Source: Sulfurospirillum sp. (GTDB taxonomy: Bacteria; Campylobacterota; Campylobacteria; Campylobacterales; Sulfurospirillaceae). Taken from it: DNA of 64,000 nucleotides. A program made the position numbers and the translations under genes. The notes beneath the pieces were generated by a model. The model was not told where the DNA came from. It was given only the letters and a program-made list of their open reading frames with translations, and made no database searches. This document shows positions 8,272 to 19,448 of the stretch, one piece after another. How positions within the stretch are numbered: position 1 is the stretch's first letter; each line of letters begins with the position of its first letter. The stretch is taken from the NCBI GenBank assembly GCA_016744795.1, contig JADGDR010000008.1, forward strand, positions 1 to 64,000. Reading direction: 5' to 3'.

Positions 8272-10248
8272 TTAACCAAAGAGTTCGAGCAACTCTTTGG
8301 CTGTGTCTTGCCACTCTTTGGGAACATTTTTTTCTATAGCTTTGTCTATTTTTTGTTTTATATATGCTGAACCACTTAGTTCAACACTTGGTTTATCGAG
8401 CTTTCCTTTGATAGTTCCTTTAAAATCTTTATGTTGTATTTTTACATCAAATTCACTATTAATTTCATTTTTTTCTAAGTTTATGTAGCCATCTGGTATT
8501 TTAAAATAACTTTCAAGTCCATTCATAAGCAAGGAAAAATCTATTTTATTTTCGTCTATTACTCCACGAAATAAGCTATCTTTATAGATTTCACTTGTCA
8601 AATCAAATCCACTTGCAAGATGTATTATTTCTGTGAGTTCACTTTTTATTAGTTTCCCATTTAGTGCATTTAAGCTTACGACTCCTATTTTACTTGTTAG
8701 GTTGTAGTCAGCTTCGAGCGTAGAGAAAGAGTCAAACACTTTAGGATAGTAAAGCATATCAGTTACGTGGGCTAAAGATAGATCATCACTCTTTACATGT
8801 AAGAGTTTGTTGTGTAAGGTGAAGTTAGTATTAGCTTCTAAAAACTTACTGTTTCCATCTACAGAGAATATTTTATCGTAAGAGAAGTTACCATCAACTT
8901 TTAATTCTCCTTTTAAAGGTCTATTTGTTATGAAATATAGATTATTTAAATCTTCTACATGTAAAGCATATTTGCCTTTAAAAAGCTTGTTATCTATGTT
9001 GTAGTTACTTTTTAATATATCTAGTTTTAGAACATCAGAGATAATATTTGCTTTAAGTGAGGCATTATTTTGCACAATATCACTTAGTGCTGTTAACCTA
9101 TATCTAATTTTGTCATCTTTTTTTGTGTTTAAAAGTTCCTTTACATGTAAGATTCCATCATCTACATGTAAGACTACTTTACCTTCAATATTTTTAGTTT
9201 TCATATTTTGCATATCTATTGAAAGGGTGAGTTTCCCCTCTGAACGTTTTGGCTGTGAGAACATAGTCTCTATATTTGCTATGTTTAGGTTTGTGAGGTC
9301 TACTTTTAGAGTATCATTAAAAACAACTGCTTTTAGGTCTCCTCCTAGTGTTTTTGAGTTAACATCAAAGCTAAAATCTTCTTTTGTCTTTTGGATATTT
9401 CCATTTAGGACTATATTACCTTGTATATTTTTTTCAAATGCACTTAGTTCAGGAATACGCACAATATAGTCACTATAAAAAACCTTTTTTTTCATATTGT
9501 ATTGACTGTTTTTAGTCTCTATTTTTGCTATATTTGAAAAAATATTAGTTTTTGCATGAATTTTTTCACCATCAATTGTAGCATTTATGGTACCTCTATA
9601 CGTAACGATGCGATCAGGTTTTAGATTAAAATCTTTTTCTAAAAGGGCATTGTTTAGAGTTCCATAGTGTATGATAACATCACTTTTACCGACAAAGTTG
9701 TTGTCTTTTTGTTTTATATCCATGTTTATGTCAATCACACCTTTTGAGTAGATTGGTTTTTTCAAAAAAGCCAATATGCTTTGTATTCTTATATTTTTAG
9801 CATCTAGTTTTATTGCTTTTACTTTTTGTTCTACTATGTGCGTTAAAAAGTTTATTTTGGAGTTAAATATCACACCTGTTCCATTGGCTTGAAAATTATT
9901 TATCTCTCCTTTTACATGGCCCTTTACATGTAGAAGTCCTTCTATATTTACATAAGGAGTTTTTAAATCTTTGGCATCTACTGTATACTCAATATCTACA
10001 GTCTCAGCAAAGATATTAAAATTACCATTTATGAGTAGTTTAGAGTTTTTGTCTATGGTAACTTCAAGGTCAATAAAGTTTGTTTTTAATGTAAATGCTT
10101 CTACATGTACATCTTTTTGTAACTTTTTTTGTATAGTTTTTTCAACGTATGGTTTTATCAAATTATTACCAGATTGGGTAAATAGTAAAAACAGAATAAG
10201 CAATACAATAGCAACTAAAGACGAAAGAAAAACTAAAAAATACTTCAT
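8272..10248 (-). CDS. AsmA/TamB-like membrane-anchored protein
   Basis: The 658-residue protein has one N-terminal membrane segment (about residues 3-23) followed by a long region of alternating short beta strands such as LHVKGHVKGEI, LKVDLTNLNI and LHVEDLNNLYF. The C-terminus ends in an amphipathic helix after KPSVELSGSAYIKQKID. This single anchor plus repetitive beta-rich periplasmic body is typical of the AsmA/YhdP/TamB superfamily, whose members form hydrophobic grooves that bridge the envelope for lipid or outer-membrane protein transport. The gene is monocistronic between the tRNA and the divergent groESL promoter. It contains six copies of TACATGTA, often as the codons for Leu-His-Val. 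The exact subfamily is not resolved. Confidence 0.6.
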   Translation of the reverse strand: MKYFLVFLSSLVAIVLLILFLLFTQSGNNLIKPYVEKTIQKKLQKDVHVEAFTLKTNFIDLEVTIDKNSKLLINGNFNIFAETVDIEYTVDAKDLKTPYVNIEGLLHVKGHVKGEINNFQANGTGVIFNSKINFLTHIVEQKVKAIKLDAKNIRIQSILAFLKKPIYSKGVIDINMDIKQKDNNFVGKSDVIIHYGTLNNALLEKDFNLKPDRIVTYRGTINATIDGEKIHAKTNIFSNIAKIETKNSQYNMKKKVFYSDYIVRIPELSAFEKNIQGNIVLNGNIQKTKEDFSFDVNSKTLGGDLKAVVFNDTLKVDLTNLNIANIETMFSQPKRSEGKLTLSIDMQNMKTKNIEGKVVLHVDDGILHVKELLNTKKDDKIRYRLTALSDIVQNNASLKANIISDVLKLDILKSNYNIDNKLFKGKYALHVEDLNNLYFITNRPLKGELKVDGNFSYDKIFSVDGNSKFLEANTNFTLHNKLLHVKSDDLSLAHVTDMLYYPKVFDSFSTLEADYNLTSKIGVVSLNALNGKLIKSELTEIIHLASGFDLTSEIYKDSLFRGVIDENKIDFSLLMNGLESYFKIPDGYINLEKNEINSEFDVKIQHKDFKGTIKGKLDKPSVELSGSAYIKQKIDKAIEKNVPKEWQDTAKELLELFG

Positions 10249-10299
10249 GTGTAATCCTAAATATACTTTAGCCTTAGTGACTAAAGTTTTTTGATTTTA

Positions 10300-10328
10300 T
10301 TGACTTTTATCCTAGTTTCTTGTACTAT
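10300..10328 (+). promoter_or_regulatory. Sigma-70 promoter of groESL
   Basis: TTGACT at 10300-10305 and TACTAT at 10323-10328 are separated by exactly 17 bases. The predicted start near 10335 falls inside the CIRCE operator, so bound repressor would block initiation. Confidence 0.85.
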
Positions 10329-10329
10329 A

Positions 10330-10356
10330 TCAGCACTCAAACAAATAGAGTGCTAA
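10330..10356 (+). promoter_or_regulatory. CIRCE operator for HrcA
   Basis: TCAGCACTC, nine spacer bases, then GAGTGCTAA matches the CIRCE consensus (TTAGCACTC-N9-GAGTGCTAA) with one substitution. HrcA is the known repressor for this site; its gene is not in the window. Confidence 0.95.
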
Positions 10357-10377
10357 AAAAATATAAGGAAATATAAT

Positions 10378-12278
<1,901 letters not shown>

Positions 12279-12290
12279 GAAAGCGTCAAT

Positions 12291-12315
12291 AAAACGACAC
12301 TTTCGTGTCGTTTTT
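12291..12315 (+). terminator. Rho-independent terminator of groESL
   Basis: The stem AAAACGACAC/GTGTCGTTTT with a TTTC tetraloop runs directly into a T-tract, 13 bases after the groEL stop. Confidence 0.9.
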
Positions 12316-12317
12316 AG

Positions 12318-12431
12318 CTTTCGCACCGCATAAGTCGCTGTGCATTTATGCACCGACTGCGGAAATACAAAAAACTTTCGCACCGCATAAGTCGTTGTGT
12401 ATTTATGCACCGATTTCGGAGAATATACAAA
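12318..12431 (+). repeat. Two tandem 57-bp hairpin-forming repeats
   Basis: Unit 1 (12318-12374) and unit 2 (12375-12431) share CTTTCGCACCGCATAAGTCG and a common fold: CCGC, AGTCG and GTGCAT arms pair with ATGCAC, CGACT and GCGG around a TT loop (hairpins at 12326-12362 and 12383-12419). Three of the four changes within the hairpin are C to T, two of them in stems where G-U pairing in a plus-strand transcript is kept. The unit could be a REP-like element or part of a small RNA. Confidence 0.8.
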
Positions 12432-12435
12432 TAAT

Positions 12436-12486
12436 TTTACAAACCTCTGTTTTGGGGTTTGTAAATCTACAAAATTGTAGTATACT
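12436..12486 (+). promoter_or_regulatory. Putative promoter and operator of the AspT/YidE-like transporter
   Basis: An inverted repeat with 10-base arms (TTTACAAACC/GGTTTGTAAA, 12436-12465) is followed by CTACAA-AA-TTGTAG (12467-12480) and a TATACT box at 12481-12486, with TTTGTA 17 bases upstream of it. The second dyad fills the -35/-10 spacer, where a repressor would sit. Confidence 0.45.
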
Positions 12487-12513
12487 TCCGTATATTAATT
12501 AAAACGGTACTTC

Positions 12514-14085
12514 ATGATTCAAAGCGAAATTTTTTATCTTTTCTCCATTATCTCTATAGGTTATATTCTTGGCAATATAAAAATACGTGGTTTTTCACTA
12601 GACATTACAGCAATGCTTATAGTTGCACTCATTGCAGGGCATTATGGTATGGTTATTTCTGATCAGTTTAAATTTTTTGGATTGGCTATTTTTATATATG
12701 CTGTAGGGCTTCAATCTGGTCCAGGTTTTTTTGAGACTATAAAAAAAGATGGAGTTAGATTAAATCTTTTAGCTGTTATTCTGGTTGTTTCTATTTTTGT
12801 TGTTATAAGTGCTATTGGTATTTATTTGGAGGTTCCTAGTGGTACTATTGAGGGGATTTTCACTGGATCTTTAACTAGTGTTCCTGCGTTAGCATCTGCT
12901 TTAGAAATTAGTAACGACTCTTCTATCTCTGTTGTATTTGGTTTAGTTTATCCTTTTTGTATAGTTGTTACAGTTTTGTTTGTTCGTCTTTTACCTATCA
13001 TATTTAGAGTCGATTTAGATAAAGAGATAGAGAAGTATGAGGAAGATCAAAATAGAAAATATCCAGATGTTTTTACAAAAAACTATAAAATCATAAATAG
13101 TAACTTTAAAAACAGTAGCATCGATAAACAACAAATAGAAGACATGACAGGTTCAATAATAGAACGTATTGAGTATACGAGTGAAGAAGATGATAATCTT
13201 TTACATGTAAACGATATAGTAAGAGCATCAGGCACGGCAAAAGAGTTAAAAAAATTAGAAATTATTCTAGGTGAAGAGATACACGATGCTTTTGAGTTTA
13301 ATGATGATATGAAAGTATTTAGACTTCTTGTGGCTTCTAAAGACATAGTGGGTAAGAAAATAGCGCAACTTACACAACTAAAAACACTTCGTGCAGTTAT
13401 AACAAAAGTAAGACGTTCAGGTATTGACATTACTCCTGACCCTAGTTTGACTCTTAGACTAGGTGATAAACTTTATGTTGTTGCTCCAAAAGAGTATGGA
13501 GATAGAGTTACAAAAATCATAGGTGATGATTTGTTAAAGTATCCTGCCGCTGATTTCTTTCCTATATCTTTAGGTATAGTTTTGGGCATTTTAGTGGGAA
13601 GTATTCCTTTTATGATTCCTGGAGTTGGTAGCATAAAACTTAGTTTTGTTGGGGGTATTTTACTTACTGCGATACTTCTTGGTAGAAAAGGTAGAATTGG
13701 TCCTATAGTTTGGCAACTTTCACCTCACTCAACTAGCATGATGAAGACTTTAGGTCAGTTGATTTTTATGGCTACAATTGGAACAAATGCAGGTAAGTAT
13801 TTGGTCGAATCTATCTCACAAAATGGTTTTATGCCTGTGTATATTGCTGTTATTGGTCTATTTATTCCTATATTTATGATGACTATTGTTTGTAGAGTAT
13901 TTTTGAAAATGAATTTTATCAATATTTTAGGACTTCTTTCAGGTGCAATGGTTTCAACTCCAACTTTGACAATGGTAAATAATACGACTAAATCAGAATA
14001 CTCATCTATCTCTTATGCGGCAGTTTATCCTATGTCTTTGGTCTTGATGATAATTTTGGCACAATTAGGCATGAAAGTATTTTAA
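12514..14085 (+). CDS. AspT/YidE-YbjL family transporter with TrkA-C domains
   Basis: The 523-residue protein has two hydrophobic blocks (about residues 1-165 and 350-523), each an AspT/YidE-YbjL permease repeat with paired glycines such as AVGLQSGPGFF and MATIGTNAGKY, and a central soluble region (about 190-340) with one or two TrkA-C (RCK-C) ligand-binding domains, including VGKKIAQLTQLK. Members are secondary carriers or exchangers; AspT itself swaps aspartate for alanine, and the substrate here is unknown. The start is the ATG at 12514, though the ribosome-binding site is poor. It stands alone behind an operator-like region. Confidence 0.8.
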   Translation: MIQSEIFYLFSIISIGYILGNIKIRGFSLDITAMLIVALIAGHYGMVISDQFKFFGLAIFIYAVGLQSGPGFFETIKKDGVRLNLLAVILVVSIFVVISAIGIYLEVPSGTIEGIFTGSLTSVPALASALEISNDSSISVVFGLVYPFCIVVTVLFVRLLPIIFRVDLDKEIEKYEEDQNRKYPDVFTKNYKIINSNFKNSSIDKQQIEDMTGSIIERIEYTSEEDDNLLHVNDIVRASGTAKELKKLEIILGEEIHDAFEFNDDMKVFRLLVASKDIVGKKIAQLTQLKTLRAVITKVRRSGIDITPDPSLTLRLGDKLYVVAPKEYGDRVTKIIGDDLLKYPAADFFPISLGIVLGILVGSIPFMIPGVGSIKLSFVGGILLTAILLGRKGRIGPIVWQLSPHSTSMMKTLGQLIFMATIGTNAGKYLVESISQNGFMPVYIAVIGLFIPIFMMTIVCRVFLKMNFINILGLLSGAMVSTPTLTMVNNTTKSEYSSISYAAVYPMSLVLMIILAQLGMKVF

Positions 14086-14148
14086 TAACTTTTTAATAAC
14101 TTTTTAACTTAAGTTTTTATATTGTTTAGTTTTACTATACTTTGTATT

Positions 14149-16245
14149 ATGTATAAATTAATAATGGTATTAATATTTATTTTTACAAGTTCTTTGGTCT
14201 CTAAAGAGTTAGTTCTTAGTGATGAAGAGAAGAATTTTATATCGCAAAATCCTTATATAAAGGTATCGAATGAATTTGATTGGTACCCTTACGATTTTAA
14301 TGATAAAGGTAATGCCACTGGTTATGCTGTAGATTATTTCAAACTTTTAGCAAGTAAAATTGGTTTACATATACAGTTTGTTACTGACGATTGGGCAACT
14401 CTTTCTAAAAAGTTTGAAACTAAAGAGATAGACATACTCTACCCTGCAAAAAAAAGTAAAAAAAGAGAAAAAATAGCACTGTTTGGTAAAGAATTTATAA
14501 AAATGCAACTGGCTTTGATAACTAAATCAGCTAGAAGTGATATAGAATCTTTTGAAGACATGGATGGTAAAACTTTAGCTTTGATTAAAGGTTGGGCTAG
14601 TGCTAAATATATAAAAAATAGATATAAAAATATCAAGTATATTGAATTTGATACTTCCAAAGAAACTTTAGAATCTGTTGCTTTTGGACTAGCCGATGGT
14701 GCCATAGAAGATATTTTTTCTGCAAACTATATCATTAAAAAAGAGATGTATTCTAATTTACATATAGTTTCAAAAGTAAATATGTATGGAAAAGATAGTT
14801 ATAGCTTGCACCTCATGTTCCAAAAAGACAATCCACTTTTACAAAAACTTTTTGATAAAGCTATAGATACTATTACTCCAGATGATATATTAAAATTAAA
14901 ATCTAAATGGATAGGAGATTTTATATTAAAAAATAAAAAGCTTGAGTTTACTTCTGAAGAAAATGTGTATTTACAAAATAAAAAAATAGTAAAGTACTGT
15001 ATTGATCCTAATTGGATACCATTAGAGATGAATAAAGATGGAGTTCATATTGGTATTAGTAGTGATTATATGAAACTCTTAAGAAAAAAGATAGATGTTC
15101 ATTTTAAATTTGTTGAAACTAAAACTTGGGCTCAAACATTAGAATTTGTTAAGAATAGAAAATGTGATATTCTTACATTGGCTATGGAAAGTTTAGAACG
15201 TAAAAGCTACTTAGATTTTACAAAACCTTATATTGATATTCCGTTAGTGCTTGTGGCAAAAAATGATGAAATATTTTATTCAGATGTAAGTTCTATTAAA
15301 AATTTACCTATTGGTATAACAAAAGATTATACATACGGTGAGGTATTGAGAGTACGTTATCCTAATATGAATTTGATTGATGTTGAAAACATAAATGATG
15401 GTTTAAATAAAGTAGAAAGTGGTGAGTTATTTGGTTATATAGATGCAGTTACAGCGGCTGGTTATGCTATACAAAACAGATATTTTAGTACTTTAAAGAT
15501 AGCAGGTAAGTTTGATAAAAAATGGGGTTTAGGAGTTGCTGTGCGTAATGACGAGCCAATTCTACTTCATATTTTTGAAAAGGCAATAGAATCAATAGAT
15601 GTAACTAAACACCAAGAAATACTTAACAAATGGATATCTGTAAAGTATGATACAAAGGCAGATTATTCTAATATATTTAAATTTCTTGCATTAGTTTTTG
15701 TTATTGCAATTTTGATTCTTTACAGACAATATCATCTTAAAAAGCTCAATAAGAAGTTAGAAATACTATCAACAACAGACAAACTTACTAGTATATATAA
15801 TCGTTTAAAACTTGATGAAGTAATGCTATATGAAAAGAATATTTTTGATAGATTTTATAGACCTCTATCTATTGTTCTATTAGATATAGATGATTTTAAA
15901 AAAATCAATGATAAGTATGGGCATAAAGTAGGAGATGAAGTCCTTCAAAGTATGGCAAAAATCCTTTTAGATACAAAGAGAAAAACGGACATATTAGGAC
16001 GATGGGGAGGTGAAGAATTTTTAGTTATATGCCATGAAACTGATTTAAGTGGAGCAATGAAATTAGCTGAAAAATTTAGAACTTCTATAAATTCATCTAG
16101 ATTTGCGAACATTGAACATCTTAGTGCGAGTTTTGGAGTTGCTGAGTTTGCTAAAGACGAGAGCATTGAAAATATTTTTATACGAGCAGATCAAGGACTA
16201 TACAAAGCTAAAGAAAGTGGTAAAAATAGAGTAGAGGCCTATTAA
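14149..16245 (+). CDS. Diguanylate cyclase with two periplasmic solute-binding sensor domains
   Basis: After a short signal/anchor the protein has two PBPb (SBP_bac_3) domains (about residues 20-245 and 260-490), a membrane segment near 505-525, and a GGDEF domain with the active-site loop RWGGEEF near residue 620. It should bind small ligands in the periplasm and make cyclic-di-GMP in the cytoplasm. I do not see a clear RxxD inhibitory site before GGEEF. An upstream TTG could extend it by nine residues, but a TATACT box at 14136-14141 would start transcription about at the ATG at 14149, so I use that; the ATG at 14164 is the alternative. There is no Shine-Dalgarno sequence at any of the three. 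Confidence 0.85.
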   Translation: MYKLIMVLIFIFTSSLVSKELVLSDEEKNFISQNPYIKVSNEFDWYPYDFNDKGNATGYAVDYFKLLASKIGLHIQFVTDDWATLSKKFETKEIDILYPAKKSKKREKIALFGKEFIKMQLALITKSARSDIESFEDMDGKTLALIKGWASAKYIKNRYKNIKYIEFDTSKETLESVAFGLADGAIEDIFSANYIIKKEMYSNLHIVSKVNMYGKDSYSLHLMFQKDNPLLQKLFDKAIDTITPDDILKLKSKWIGDFILKNKKLEFTSEENVYLQNKKIVKYCIDPNWIPLEMNKDGVHIGISSDYMKLLRKKIDVHFKFVETKTWAQTLEFVKNRKCDILTLAMESLERKSYLDFTKPYIDIPLVLVAKNDEIFYSDVSSIKNLPIGITKDYTYGEVLRVRYPNMNLIDVENINDGLNKVESGELFGYIDAVTAAGYAIQNRYFSTLKIAGKFDKKWGLGVAVRNDEPILLHIFEKAIESIDVTKHQEILNKWISVKYDTKADYSNIFKFLALVFVIAILILYRQYHLKKLNKKLEILSTTDKLTSIYNRLKLDEVMLYEKNIFDRFYRPLSIVLLDIDDFKKINDKYGHKVGDEVLQSMAKILLDTKRKTDILGRWGGEEFLVICHETDLSGAMKLAEKFRTSINSSRFANIEHLSASFGVAEFAKDESIENIFIRADQGLYKAKESGKNRVEAY

Positions 16246-16343
16246 ATGTGACATTTAGTAGTTTTGTTTTTAATTTTTAAGAAAAGTGTGATACAATTGT
16301 TATGGATTGAAATATAAACAAAAATTATACCAAGGAGTAGGCA

Positions 16344-18035
16344 GTGCAGATATCAACTCGGATAATAATGTCTTCTGTAGTTTCACTTATAGTTATAGGT
16401 GGAATTTTAATAGGACTAGCAAATAATAGTATGCACCATGAACAAGACTTAATTATGGTGGAACTTGAAAAAGCTGCTTATGATTCAAGAAAAAGTGAAA
16501 TTAAAAATGAAATGCGTATAGTGCATGGCATTATTAAATCTCAGTATGACACTTTGAAGAAAGCTGGAGAGTCAGATGAGAACATTAAGAAGTCACTTAA
16601 AAAGCTTATAAGAAATGTAAGATTTTTTAAGGATAACAGTGGATATGTATTTGTATATAAGTACGATGGAACAAATGTACTTTTTCCTATAAAACCCAAA
16701 TTAGAAGGTGAAAACCTAAATCATTTAAAAGATAAAAATGGTGTATATGTCATACAAGACTTGATAAAAAAAGCAAAAAATGGCGGAGGAATAGTTTCTT
16801 ATATGTGGCCAAAGAAAAAAGGTGCAGAGCCTCAAGCAAAGTTTAGTTATGCTCTTAGTTTTGAACCTTATGGCTGGATGATGGGTACTGGAGTCTATGT
16901 AGATAACGTAGAAAACGAGATAGCAGTAATTGAGACTAAAACAGATAAAGCAATACAAAAGCAGATATGGTTTTTTGTGATGGTTGCTACTGGTCTTATT
17001 CTTCTAAACATTATTATTAATATTGTTTCTGTTAGGCGTCAAATTACTAAACCTCTTAATAACCTAATACAAAGAACAAAGAATCTCTCAAGTGGAGATG
17101 GAGACCTAACAAAGAAACTTGATATTGTAGGACGTGATGAGATAGCCCAAGCGAGTGAAGGTATAAATGATTTTATAGAGAAAGTAAGAATACTAATAGC
17201 AGATGCTAAAAATCTATCAAGTGAAAACTCCTCAATTGCACATGAACTCTCAACAACATCTCTAAGTGTAGGTAAACTATTAGAAGAATCAACAGATGTA
17301 GTAAACCAAACAACTGGGCAAGCAAGCATAATAAAAGAGGAGATGGGAACTAGTATAGATGAAGCAAAATTATCTAAAGAAGATTTAGAAGAAGCAAATG
17401 GTTTTCTAAAAGAGGCAAACCAAGCAATTCTGGAATTAACAGAAGATATAAAAATAAGTGCAGCAATAGAGATAGAATTAGCACATAAAATTCAACAACT
17501 GAGTTCAGATACAGAACAAGTAAAAGATGTATTGTTGGTTATAGGTGACATTGCTGACCAAACTAACCTATTAGCATTAAATGCGGCAATAGAAGCAGCA
17601 CGGGCAGGTGATCACGGACGTGGATTTGCAGTAGTTGCAGATGAAGTAAGAAAACTAGCTGAAAGAACCCAAAAAAGCCTGATTGAAATAAATGCAACAA
17701 TAAATGTTATAGTTCAATCAATTATGGACTCAAGTGAACAGATGTCAACTAATAGTAAAAAAGTAGAAGAGTTGAGTCATACAGCTGTAAGTGTTGAACA
17801 GAAGATTAATAAACTCTCAAATGTTATGGGTGAAGCAACAGATATGGCAAATAAAACTGTTAGTAGTTATATACAAACAGGTGATGATATAACAAGTATC
17901 ATAGATGGAGTAGGTCAGATAAATGGTCTTTCAACACAAAATGCAAGAAGTGTTGAAGAGATTGCTGCTGCAGCTGAGCATATGAATAAAATGACTGAAA
18001 CACTTAACAATAAACTTGCAGAGTTTAGAACTTAA
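16344..18035 (+). CDS. Methyl-accepting chemotaxis protein with a single Cache (sCache_2) sensor
   Basis: This 563-residue transmembrane receptor has membrane segments near residues 7-26 and 208-230. Between them is a periplasmic sCache_2-type domain with [15 protein letters not shown] and [20 protein letters not shown] domain follows, then the cytoplasmic signalling hairpin with the tip [20 protein letters not shown]. It starts at GTG with AAGGAG at 16332-16337. No CheB/CheR tethering pentapeptide is at the C-terminus. sCache_2 domains commonly bind short organic acids, but the ligand is unknown. Its stop overlaps the cheB start, so receptor and adaptation enzymes form one operon. Confidence 0.93.
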   Translation: MQISTRIIMSSVVSLIVIGGILIGLANNSMHHEQDLIMVELEKAAYDSRKSEIKNEMRIVHGIIKSQYDTLKKAGESDENIKKSLKKLIRNVRFFKDNSGYVFVYKYDGTNVLFPIKPKLEGENLNHLKDKNGVYVIQDLIKKAKNGGGIVSYMWPKKKGAEPQAKFSYALSFEPYGWMMGTGVYVDNVENEIAVIETKTDKAIQKQIWFFVMVATGLILLNIIINIVSVRRQITKPLNNLIQRTKNLSSGDGDLTKKLDIVGRDEIAQASEGINDFIEKVRILIADAKNLSSENSSIAHELSTTSLSVGKLLEESTDVVNQTTGQASIIKEEMGTSIDEAKLSKEDLEEANGFLKEANQAILELTEDIKISAAIEIELAHKIQQLSSDTEQVKDVLLVIGDIADQTNLLALNAAIEAARAGDHGRGFAVVADEVRKLAERTQKSLIEINATINVIVQSIMDSSEQMSTNSKKVEELSHTAVSVEQKINKLSNVMGEATDMANKTVSSYIQTGDDITSIIDGVGQINGLSTQNARSVEEIAAAAEHMNKMTETLNNKLAEFRT

Positions 18036-18607
18036 TGATTGCAAGAGAAAAAATCATATTGATTGGAGCCTCTACAGGAGGCCCTGGTCATTTAAAAAAG
18101 ATTCTTACAAATCTTGATACTTCATTTAGTACACCTGTTATAATTGCTCAGCATATGAATCCTGTCTTTTTAAGTAGTTTTGTCAAACAGTTTGATGATG
18201 AACTTCCTTTTAACTTTTTTTTAGCAGATAGTAGACATGATGTCGTCTCTTATACTATGCATATATGTGCTAAGCATTGTGAACTTAATAAGAGAGAACG
18301 TTATCTAAAATTAGAAAGTGCTAGCGGTGTTACATCACATTATAATCCAAGTGTTGAACATATATTTCACTCTGCAGTGAAACTATGTAAAGAGTATGAT
18401 ATCTTGGCAATATTACTTACAGGTATTGGGCAAGATGGAGCAAATGCTTTAAGTGAATTAAAAAATGCTGGTGCAACTTGTATTGCTGAGAGTGAAGAGA
18501 GTGCTATAGTTTACGGTATGCCCAAAAAAGCAGCTGAATTAAACAGTAACATAAAAGTTATGCACTTAAATGATATAATTGAATATATTAAAAGATTTGG
18601 AGATTAA
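18035..18607 (+). CDS. cheB: CheB-type protein-glutamate methylesterase without receiver domain
   Basis: The 190-residue protein is only the catalytic domain of CheB. The catalytic triad motifs are GASTGGPG (Ser near residue 11), AQHM (His) and GIGQDGA (Asp). The N-terminal response-regulator domain of the enteric enzyme is absent, so CheA phosphorylation cannot control it directly; Campylobacter species also have a CheB of this form. It removes methyl groups from receptor glutamates during adaptation. The ATG overlaps the receptor stop (TAATG), and cheR follows four bases later. Confidence 0.93.
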   Translation: MIAREKIILIGASTGGPGHLKKILTNLDTSFSTPVIIAQHMNPVFLSSFVKQFDDELPFNFFLADSRHDVVSYTMHICAKHCELNKRERYLKLESASGVTSHYNPSVEHIFHSAVKLCKEYDILAILLTGIGQDGANALSELKNAGATCIAESEESAIVYGMPKKAAELNSNIKVMHLNDIIEYIKRFGD

Positions 18608-18611
18608 AAGA

Positions 18612-19448
18612 ATGTTCTTTCGTAAAAAAAGTGTAAATATAGAAACAATAGAAGAAGAACCTAAAAAAGAAGAGTTTAGTACTTTTGGGTTTAATGATAT
18701 TCTTCACTATATAAAAAGAGAGATCGGAGTTGATCTTTTTGTAAAAAAAAGTATTATTGAAACTAGATTAAAACTTTTTTGTGAAGAGAGAGATATAAGC
18801 AGTTTTAAAAAACTACATGATGAAATACAGTATAAAAATGATTTAAGACAAGAGCTTATTAATTTACTAACAGTTAATGAAACATATTTTTTTCGTGAAG
18901 AGAAACAACTGCAAGAAGCAATAGATTTTGCAAAAAGCAGAAACGGAAGTGTTAGTATACTTTGTGCTCCTTGTGCATCAGGAGAAGAGGTTTATACCCT
19001 TAGCATAATGATGAGTGAACAGTTTGGTTCATTAAAACAATTTACTATTACTGGTATTGACATAAATTCTGAAGCTATTAAAAAAGCAAATCAAGGTGTA
19101 TATTCAAAAAGATCGTTACACAAACTCTCAGAGAGTTTAAAAGAGAAATATTTTACATTTGAAGATGATATGTATAGTGTAAAGAAACATCTTTTTTCTT
19201 CAGTTAGATTTTCTAAGGTAAATATTTTTGAAAATTCATTTGTAAACATGGGCAGCTTTGATATAGTCTTTTCAAGAAATATGCTTATATATTTTGATGA
19301 TGATTTTAGAGTGGCTTCTATGAAAAGATTTAGTCAACTCTTAAAATCAGATGGAAGATTGTTATTAGGGCATGCTGATATAGTACCAAAAAATGAGTGG
19401 TTTATTAAACATGGGTTTGGAAGTAGTTGTTATTATTCTAAATCTTAG
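18612..19448 (+). CDS. cheR: CheR chemotaxis protein methyltransferase
   Basis: CheR adds methyl groups to receptor glutamates using SAM. The N-terminal helical domain (DILHYIKREIGVDLF) is followed by the SAM-binding fold with LCAPCASGEEVYTL, GIDINSEAIKKA and FSRNMLIYFDD. I chose the ATG at 18612 because GGAG at 18599-18602 is well spaced before it; an upstream TTG would add eleven residues inside cheB. Its 3' end overlaps the convergent exonuclease gene by 11 bp. With the preceding receptor and CheB it forms a complete adaptation module. Confidence 0.93.
   Translation: MFFRKKSVNIETIEEEPKKEEFSTFGFNDILHYIKREIGVDLFVKKSIIETRLKLFCEERDISSFKKLHDEIQYKNDLRQELINLLTVNETYFFREEKQLQEAIDFAKSRNGSVSILCAPCASGEEVYTLSIMMSEQFGSLKQFTITGIDINSEAIKKANQGVYSKRSLHKLSESLKEKYFTFEDDMYSVKKHLFSSVRFSKVNIFENSFVNMGSFDIVFSRNMLIYFDDDFRVASMKRFSQLLKSDGRLLLGHADIVPKNEWFIKHGFGSSCYYSKS

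Noticed and set aside
12318..12431. CRISPR array
   Set aside because: Two adjacent long hairpin units with no spacers; no cas gene is nearby.
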